The notes beneath the pieces are model-generated. The model ran no database searches, was not told the DNA's origin, and saw nothing but the letters and a program-made list of their open reading frames with translations. From the NCBI RefSeq assembly GCF_000264995.1, contig NW_006767447.1, positions 73,384 through 137,383 of the forward strand: a stretch of DNA of 64,000 nucleotides, written 5' to 3'. The translations under genes and the position numbers were made by a program. This document shows, one piece after another, positions 57,364 through 64,000 of the stretch. Each line of letters starts with the position of its first letter. The first letter of the stretch is position 1. Source of the stretch: Punctularia strigosozonata HHB-11173 SS5. Lineage: Eukaryota > Basidiomycota > Agaricomycetes > Corticiales > Punctulariaceae.

Positions 57364-58815
57364 CGTCGAGCCGGCGATTTACAACCCGACCTCGGTTCCA
57401 AATTCGCTACGAAACTACCCCCTGTTGTTACCCTAGCACCACCCACTACGGATGATCTTTCGCCTGTTCTTGATTCACGCGTTCCCCCTTCTCTTTGCGC
57501 TCTTGTGCCTACTTCGACAAGAACTCCGCATTCTATAATGGGCACGACTTGGCGGTGTCATGAGCTCGAAGTATGGATCCCCTGCTGTATATATTTACTC
57601 GTCATTTCAACCCTGTTCTTGTTCGTAATGCAATCATCGTCTCCTTCCGCCCCGGGTGCGCGCGATACTCACCTTCGTTCGAGCATACGTCCAGCGCAGC
57701 ACGCGCTCTCTCGCAATACGGCTGCAACGTCGATTCCGCTATCAAGCCTGGCGCAGCGTACTCTTCGGTCTCTTCTTGACTGCCTTCCCAGGCGTTCCTC
57801 ATTCGATACTTGAACGATACTCAGATCATAACTTAGTTAGCTACCAGTGCACACCAATCTGGTCATATCAGTATCACACTATGAACTATTGAGAGCTGTC
57901 TTGAAACCTGTGCTCCCAATTCCCTCTCGAACCCATAGCGGGGGCAATTCACAAAGCTGAGACGGGGTCAAAGGAGACACATTTTCAACACCATCCGGGC
58001 CATGCTTTCCCGAGCTGAACCACAACCCAAATATCCACCTCTGGGTTTGCCTCGTGTTTCAACTAGGGTTTCCAATCACCGTTGTGCCAGTCGGGCAGCG
58101 CGCCAGACTCCTGGATGGAAGTTGGATGCATGTGAGCTGTGCGGCAACTGTGCGGTAAGTATGTATCTCGTGAGTAGATCTGAGTGGTCGAGAGATAGAG
58201 CCCCGGCGGCATCGCAGTGGTGCCTCAACGCTTGAGCGATGAATATAGCCACGGAAAGCGTCGGATATGGGATTGTGCGCCCGTGGCCTATAGAGGCTTG
58301 CTGTTTCCGGCAAACGCAAGCCTCCCGCCCGCTCTCAGAGTCCTTCAAAGCGAGGTTTCGGGCTGCGATAAACAATCTGGGGAAATGGCAACGTTTGAGC
58401 ACCTGCGGTCCGATGCCGATATCATGGCATGGCGCGCTAGAGAATACCAAGATCGTCCTTGGCGTCTTTGAAGCTGATATCGTCTCGCCGATATTGTCAG
58501 CATTGACAGGGCCACTCGCCCCGTCGATGTCCCAGCCCAGTGCCCACCGCCCAACATCTGGCCCTGCAGCACGCCGCAAGAAACGCGAAGAGGATCCCGC
58601 CGTGTTGCGCACACGTGAAATGGTAGCGGTGGTCGTGATGAGTGAGAATCGCCGTGAGCCCGGTCGTTGGCGACCATCAGGGGTGTGCTCGGGAGTTGAA
58701 CATACCTAGCCTGCGGGCCTAGCATTGGCGAGGTGCAGCAAGGTGGAGTGCCAGTTTGTAGATAAGTAGTCGGAAGTCTCCCAAGCTGCAGCCAGCTGAA
58801 GTACCCTGAAAGCCA
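57364..58815. other. Spacer between BTB-like paralogues, with a gene fragment
   Basis: Contains a decayed fragment of a third copy (57573-57779, listed separately). A 17-bp match (AGTGAGAATCGCCGTGA, 58641-58657) also occurs upstream of paralogue 1 at 55989-56005, so the duplication probably included flanking DNA. Frames at 58076-58612 (-) and 58239-58709 (+) are unrecognised. Confidence 0.5.
57573..57779 (+). pseudogene. Fragment of a third BTB-like paralogue
   Basis: The frame reads SPSFEHTSSAARALSQYGCN then VDSAIKPGAAYSSVSS. It aligns with LPSFEAASSAAVPLLKYGFD of paralogue 1, continuing over the APSTTLFELFS region. Only this central piece is recognisable, and it ends at a stop. It lies between the two intact copies on the same strand, so it is best read as the remains of a tandem duplicate. 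Confidence 0.55.
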
Positions 58816-60086
58816 ATGGCGAACACGTTCCGTGCATGTACACCGTCGACGTCTCGCACTGGCGCCGTAGAAGTCGGCTCACCGGCTGCGAGTCCTGTCC
58901 TGTGGACCATTGACGATATCTTCAACTTCGACACGATTTCAGACGACACCATTGCGCTCAGCGGCAGCGCGAACAAGCACGATCCGGCGGATACGAGGTG
59001 GCTGGTGAGTTTGTGGGTTTCTGACATATCTAATCTCGGTCTGACGCGGAACTTGCCGGCAGGCTCAAGCGCCAGTCACGGGGTCGCCTCGTACAGCCCC
59101 AGCGTCTACCGCCTTCACTTCAGTGTCCCCCATTTTCAGTCCTGGCTCTTCCGTCGCGCAGACGACTCCCGACCTCATCCTCGTTTCCGCGGATTGTGTA
59201 CTCTTTTCTGCCCATCAGCATGTCCTCTCCAAATCTACCAATGGATTCAACGGATATCTTCCCTGCCTTCCCGGAGGGACGACGTACGACGATCCCGCCG
59301 AAATCCCTGCGGCATTGGTCCCAGAGACAGCCGAGATGTTGAACGTCGTCCTCCATGCCATCTATAACATGGCCTGGACGACTCCCATACCATTGTTTGC
59401 AGTCGCGTCCAGTGCGGTAACGTCGCTCGTCAAGTACGGTTTCGATGTCAAGACCGTCTTCGCGCCTTCCACCACTCTCTTCGGACTGTTCTCGAGATCG
59501 TACGCGGCATCCGCGCCTATGGACGTCTACTGCTTCGCAGCGTCGCACGACCTCGCTCTCCTCGCGGTCGTGGCGTCCAGAAACCTTCTCTCTTTCCCGC
59601 TCTGCGCGTTGGACGACGCGCTCGCAGAGAAGATGGGACCGCGCTACCTTCGCCGCCTGTTCTTTCTCCACCTCGGACGGACGGCCGCGCTGAAGCGATT
59701 ACTGGTCCCGCAGCCCGCCCAGCACCCGCCGAATGCGGTGTGCGGCACGGCCGAACGGCAAGGACTCAACCGTGCGTGGGCGTTGGCGAGCGCCTACATC
59801 GCCTGGGATGCGCGTCCGAGTGAGTTAGGCGTCGCCAAACTCGGCCTGTTACGATCACTGACCTTGCACTCCACCTACAGACCTTACTTCTCAAGACATT
59901 CGAAACGTTATGAACCCGTTGATCAACGACCTCGTATGCACCCAGTGCAAGCTGTCGTTCTTGGAACGCTCGCTGGCTTTGATCGCTCAGTGGTCTGCAG
60001 TAAAGGTATGTCGTGGCCCGACATAATTCATTCGTGAATCATGGTCCTAAAGCTATGATGGACAGGCGACCATTCTAGCCGATTGA
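58816..60086 (+). CDS. BTB/POZ-like domain protein, paralogue 2
   Basis: Proposed exons: 58816-59004, 59063-59819, 59881-60005, 60066-60086 (363 aa, frame closes). It aligns with paralogue 1 from TPDLILVSADCVLFSAHQHV, through PETAEMLNVVLHAIYNMAWT and VTSLVKYGFDVKTVFAPSTT, to MDVYCFAASHDLALLAVVAS and the tail CTQCKLSFLERSLALIAQWS. By eye more than half of the residues are shared, and the last two introns are in the same places. The AHQHVLSKST segment is closer to the canonical BTB motif (hAHr-x-L) than in paralogue 1, where His is at a shifted place. An N-terminal exon of 63 residues is polar and disordered. Function unknown; probably a recent tandem duplicate. Confidence 0.8.
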
Positions 60087-61612
60087 TGTCGTAACGGCGA
60101 CGTCGTCCCTACATTTGGGGCTGAAAAGATCCTCTTGTGCATAAACACATATTTCCGCGGGTTCTTGATCGCATTCGCGTATTCCCCGAGTTATACCCCA
60201 GTCGTGCGTCCGACCCCTCAGCATTGCGAAGGACGCCGACGACCTTGCGCTCTTCGTACCTCGAAGTATTCGTTCTGATGGCGAGCTGGGAATCATCGCG
60301 GTAACTGCGTGCCACATGTATGCTACTATCCATGCCTTAGTGTTTTATCATTATACTTGTCACCTTCAGCTCAACGCGATTCGTCGACGCCTCGTCAGAC
60401 ACGCGTTATTCTTTGTGCCCTTCGTAACCCACGCGCCATTCGAGTCCCGCTCCTCCTTCTTGGATGTGTGAATGGTGGGACGCCGCGCGTGCGGGAAGGA
60501 TCGACACGCGCAGGTGAGGCAATATCTGCAGACTGCGCGGCGATCATGATCAGAAAACCCGGGTCGTGTAAGTTCTCTAATCTACGTGTACGGCCACCAC
60601 TGAACGTTGACTCTTAGGCCTCAAGCTTCAGATCCTATCAGGAGCACGGGCACAATACCAGGCGACTAAGTATGTTGTTGCTGTCCAGGGTATCGGGGTT
60701 GGTTCATATCGAGCATTCGTTCACAGGGCCTAGGACACCTTGCGCGTCGTTACTTACTGCCGTGCGGCCACGCCGATGCGCTGTCATCCACAACATGGAA
60801 AGGACAACTCGCCGAGTCCCTCGGAGCTCACGAATACAGCTCTGGTGACAACCGGGCCAAGGCATAGCAGAAGCTTGGGGGCGTTGCCCAACACGTCCCC
60901 ATACCTGAACTCGCATAGGTCTTAGGTTATACCGATCCCAACCACTCTCGCCAATGACGGCGTGCTTCCCATTCTGGCCCTCACGGACAAGTTGATTATC
61001 CCTGACGGTGAGCACACCCGGAGGCTCCGTCAGAACTTGGTGGTGATTCTGTCTTGCGTCCGCAGCGCCGCTGATTTAGCAAGCACCTCTCCAAGCTCGG
61101 CGGGCCAGGGCTTTCGAAGAAGCGGTTGAGTTCGTGGCAAATACCACGTTGCGAAATTTGACGGGGTCAACCAGGCGTACGGAAGGGTGGTATCTACATA
61201 GAAAAACCAAAATCACCGCCGTGCTTGTGCCTTCATGGTTCGGCCAAGGTCAAATCCCAGGTTGCAGTGATTAGTTGTGAGGTCACTGTAAGTTTACCTC
61301 GTCGTTCACCGACGACGTCGTGTACATCGTATACGTGTACGCAGTCGACTCATCAACTCGGGCAGTGTACTTACGCCACGAGTACGTACGTGGTCCACGA
61401 GTCAGTAGTGCAGCGTGTTTCGATTGTGACGAACACCCCTGGATGGCTTGCGGTCTCTGAGTTACGACGCGCGCTCGTGAGATAAGATCCAGGGTATAAC
61501 CGTGACCGCAGCGCGGGTGACCACCGGTCCGCGTGTGTGGCTGCCTATATAGGGCGCTTACAGTCCGTTCCCTATAGCACCTACCATCATCACCGTCCCA
61601 ACCTATAGAACG
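60087..61612. other. 1.5-kb gene-free stretch
   Basis: Frames at 60309-60617, 61225-61485 (+) and 60704-61015 (-) are not supported by motifs. A TATA box at 61546 belongs to the next gene. Alternating short inverted and direct motifs around GTACGT occur near 61330-61400 but form no clear element. Confidence 0.5.
61546..61552 (+). promoter_or_regulatory. TATA box of the 61613 gene
   Basis: TATATAG, 61-67 bases before the proposed ATG at 61613. The short distance supports that start. Confidence 0.6.
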
Positions 61613-63538
61613 ATGGCGACGACAGACGTCGAGTACTCGAGCGACTCGGAATGGCTCGATATCTCCTCGAACAACGAGACGGGCAGCGACCTCGAGACCG
61701 ACCTCAGCGACCTCGATCCCGAGATGGAATCCGACCGCGATCGATATCTGAACACGAGCAGGCCGCTATCTAGGATGTCGTTGGCGTCGAGCAGTGTCGA
61801 CAGCGAGCGGGTGGATCGATGGGAAGGGTTGGTCGACGACCGTCTGGAGATGAACGACGTCGCTACGGAGCGCAAGGCACCCTCGAACGAGCACCCAGTT
61901 CCCTGCGAACCCGCGGTGGACCAGCGCCAGTACGAGGACGTCGAGGACCAGAGGGTGAAGCAAGCGCTCGATCAGAGCATGATCAGCACTCTCAGTTCGC
62001 GGCCCCATTCACTCCATTCCTCCCTGAACGATTTGCGCTCTTCGCGTTCCTCCGCGCGCTCTAGTGACTTGCGATTGTCTTTCCCAGACCCACTGACATC
62101 GTCTCGAGGAAGCCATGCCTCATTCGGATCGTTTCACGACGTCGCGATGCCGACCATGAGCCAGGACGATACCGACTCGCCCGGCTTGTCCACGTTCGAC
62201 GACGAAGATGATCTGACGCTCAATACCATCGAATTCACCAGCGATGCTTTCTCCTCGGACAAGGAGCAGGCTAACACGCTCACGATTCTGCCCTCCCCCA
62301 AGTCCAGTGACATTGCTACGCGACCTTTGCCGGTCGATTCCACATACCCTGTCACATCTCGCAAGCATGTAGCATTCGCGTTCTGCAAGCTTGCCCTGAG
62401 CGACAGGCGAAACGTAGTCACGATGTAGGCATCATTCTCCTTCACGTGTCCGGGGCGCATTGACCACTGCTGAACGCGTAGCTTGACCATCCTCTCCGTG
62501 GTTCTGGGGTACATCGTGAACGGGACCATGAACCTCCAACCGTCGCCGACGCCTACTATGACGAACCAATCCTCATCGACCGTGTCCGCGGCGCCTGCCT
62601 CTCGCCCCGAACTCAACGTTTCCGCGTCCACGCCGAGCGCTAACGCCGCGGGCCTTATCCCTTCCTCACTGAAGGAGTTCGCCCTGGCTGTGTTCAACCC
62701 ACAACCGTCACATATCATCACATCTGCCGCCGTGCCGGCCGGATCAAGCTCAGGGTGTACAGACGCGGTTTCAGTCCGACCCTTTAGCTCGATCTCCGTT
62801 GTACCCCAGACATCATCTTCGCTAGCTGTAGTGAAACCATCCTCCGGCGAGCTGTCCGTGGTTTCGGAGGCATCGACGTCTCTCTCCGTGATCGGCAAGC
62901 CGTCGAGTGACCTAACGGTCATCCCTACGAGGTCGAGCTCGCTCTCCCTCCCTTACGCCATGCACACGTCCGTCCTCGAGGAAGAGGGACCCAGACAACG
63001 TGGTTTCGGCTCTGATCACCTTCCTCGAGCGCAGAAGAACGCCAAGCGGCTCGTCAACGGCTTCAAGGCGCGGTTTTGGGACCAAGACACCGTGCAGGGC
63101 GCCGTGATCGAAGCCGTGGGCGCGAACATGGAAGAGCTGTTCCAAGCGCTCGAAGAGCTCGCGAACGCCATCCGCCGACAGGCCCGGTACATCACCCAGG
63201 AGTTTGCGGAGCTGCGCGAGCTCTCCGTCGTCGAGGCCGCGGTCCGCGTCGGGAAGGCCGGCCGCAAGTTCGTGAATGCGGCGTGGGAGGACTCGAAGCG
63301 GGAGGTAGAAAACATCAGGGAGGCCACGCGGCACGCGAAGGAGGTGGGGATGGAGATGAAGGAGGACTTCAAGCAGGTCCTTCGGATGCGGCACCAGCGC
63401 GCCCGCGACAATGCGAAGAAGATCGTGGGGACGATGAAGAGCAGGGCGCGACGAGGCGTTGGCAATCTGCGGAACCGAGCTCGCGCTCAGGCTCGCCGCA
63501 CCCGTCTATCGGAAAGGAAGGTCCTAGCGTGGGCCTGA
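61613..63538 (+). CDS. Hypothetical disordered protein with one hydrophobic segment
   Basis: Not recognised. Exons 61613-62424 and 62482-63538 (622 aa, frame closes). The first 260 residues are acidic and Ser/Asp-rich (SSDSEWLDISSNNETGSDLE), hence disordered. The splice site falls in front of a hydrophobic stretch at about 271-285 (ILTILSVVLGYIVNG), which may be a membrane anchor. A second Ser/Thr/Pro-rich region has a loosely repeated pattern (SSLAVVKPSSGELSVVSEAS, then TSLSVIGKPSSDLTVI). From about residue 450 the sequence turns helical and charged, with coiled-coil-like segments (ELFQALEELANAIRRQARYI, EVGMEMKEDFKQVLRMRHQR). It ends in a strongly basic tail (MKSRARRGVGNLRNRARAQA). A TATA box lies 60 bp upstream. 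Confidence 0.75.
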
Positions 63539-63800
63539 GGCCGTCCTACCCGGAGCTCACACGTCCCATACGAGGGAGAATCGTATCTTTCTTATTCTTC
63601 GTCGTTGCAGTAGTCGATGCACAGTTTCTTTGGGATTCCATGTAACACCATAAGCGCAATGTTTATTATGTACTACAATGCAATGAAATGTATGATACTA
63701 TGCAAGTTTGGACCACGGCTGCCGCAGGACGCCCAGATGAGTGAAGAACAGTGTGGAGCGCAAACAAGGGCCCCGTCGTCCTCGTTTGGTGGATTGTGCG

Positions 63801-64000
63801 CTATGAAGGCGCGCGAGAGGCCCTGACGAATTCGGTGAAGTATTTTCGGAAAGATTTCTGGTCTTGATCTCGCAGTTTTGTCGCGAACTCTAGGGCGGTC
63901 GGCTGCGGCCAGTTCTGCGCGGGGAGGAAAACGTTGACAAAATAGTCGAAGGCCTCCTGGCCACGCGTCTTCATGACTGTTTGTAGGAAGTTCGAAATCT
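63801..64000 (-). CDS. C-terminal end of a gene cut by the window edge, karyopherin-like?
   Basis: An open frame enters from the right edge and stops at 63801-63803. It encodes about 65 residues, beginning ISNFLQTVMKTRGQEAFDYF and continuing VNVFLPAQNWPQPTALEFAT, then KLRDQDQKSFRKYFTEFVRA before the stop. It is helical and has the look of the last HEAT repeat of an exportin or related ARM-type protein; that is an impression from memory and not a firm identification. It converges with the 61613 gene, whose stop is 260 bp away. Only the final part of the gene is in the window. Confidence 0.6.
   Translation of the reverse strand, partial: ISNFLQTVMKTRGQEAFDYFVNVFLPAQNWPQPTALEFATKLRDQDQKSFRKYFTEFVRASRAPS

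Noticed and set aside
1-64000. Transposons or virus-like elements
   Set aside because: I looked for reverse-transcriptase, integrase, transposase and capsid-type motifs and for long terminal or inverted repeats, and found none; only short repeats were seen.

Overview
The window looks like nuclear DNA of a filamentous basidiomycete, most likely an Agaricomycete (mushroom or polypore). Genes are GC-rich, dense in places, and cut by many 48-65 nt GT-AG introns. Several families are ones I know mainly from Agaricomycetes: a DUF6535 membrane protein, a DUF6534 membrane protein, a secreted 'glycopeptide' (thaumatin-like) protein, and a HerA-like P-loop ATPase family. No rRNA, tRNA, CRISPR, virus-like element or recognisable transposon was found. 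Introns were placed by eye from splice signals and family similarity; in every spliced model except one the exon lengths add up to an open frame.

Layout. 1-1053: low-complexity edge (poly-G, CTG repeat). 1054-2409 (+): short-chain dehydrogenase. 3083-6212 (-): DUF6535 membrane protein. 7266-11669 (-): 12-exon Zn2Cys6 transcription factor with a 5-kb gene-free upstream region holding a perfect-stem GC-rich palindrome. 16730-18178 (-): NmrA-like reductase, followed on the same strand by a dienelactone-hydrolase-like enzyme (18499-19644). 20023-20412 (+): small hypothetical. 21344-23658 (+): lipid-anchored casein kinase I. 24388-26690 (-): HerA/FtsK-like ATPase with a winged-helix-like tail. 27785-29024 (-): single-pass membrane protein with a C-terminal SH3 domain. 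31146-32108 (+): isoflavone-reductase-like NmrA protein. 32635-34458 (+): GH5 exo-beta-1,3-glucanase. 36118-38736 (+): a protein kinase that seems spliced in frame to a seven-bladed WD40 propeller, with one apparent 1-nt shift. 41303-41965 (+): secreted glycopeptide. 42468-43508 (-): HSL-type alpha/beta hydrolase. 45003-45510 (+): decayed DUF6534 gene. 48064-49455 (+): single-pass Ser/Thr-rich membrane protein. 51538-54625 (+): hybrid histidine kinase with a degenerate ATP-binding domain. 56332-60086 (+): two tandem BTB-like paralogues with a decayed third copy between them. 61613-63538 (+): disordered protein with one membrane segment and a basic helical tail. 63801-64000 (-): C-terminus of a gene running off the edge, possibly a karyopherin.

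The genes do not form one pathway. Two themes recur: signalling (casein kinase, kinase-WD40, histidine kinase, SH3 protein, transcription factor) and small-molecule or cell-wall metabolism (SDR, two NmrA-like reductases, two alpha/beta hydrolases, GH5). The region 34-48 kb and 54-61 kb look accessory: they hold dispersed repeats, fragments, duplicated genes and long gene-free stretches. The most unusual items are the kinase-WD40 fusion, the HerA-like ATPase, the pseudo-histidine-kinase, and a ~165-bp repeat present twice, about 20 kb apart.
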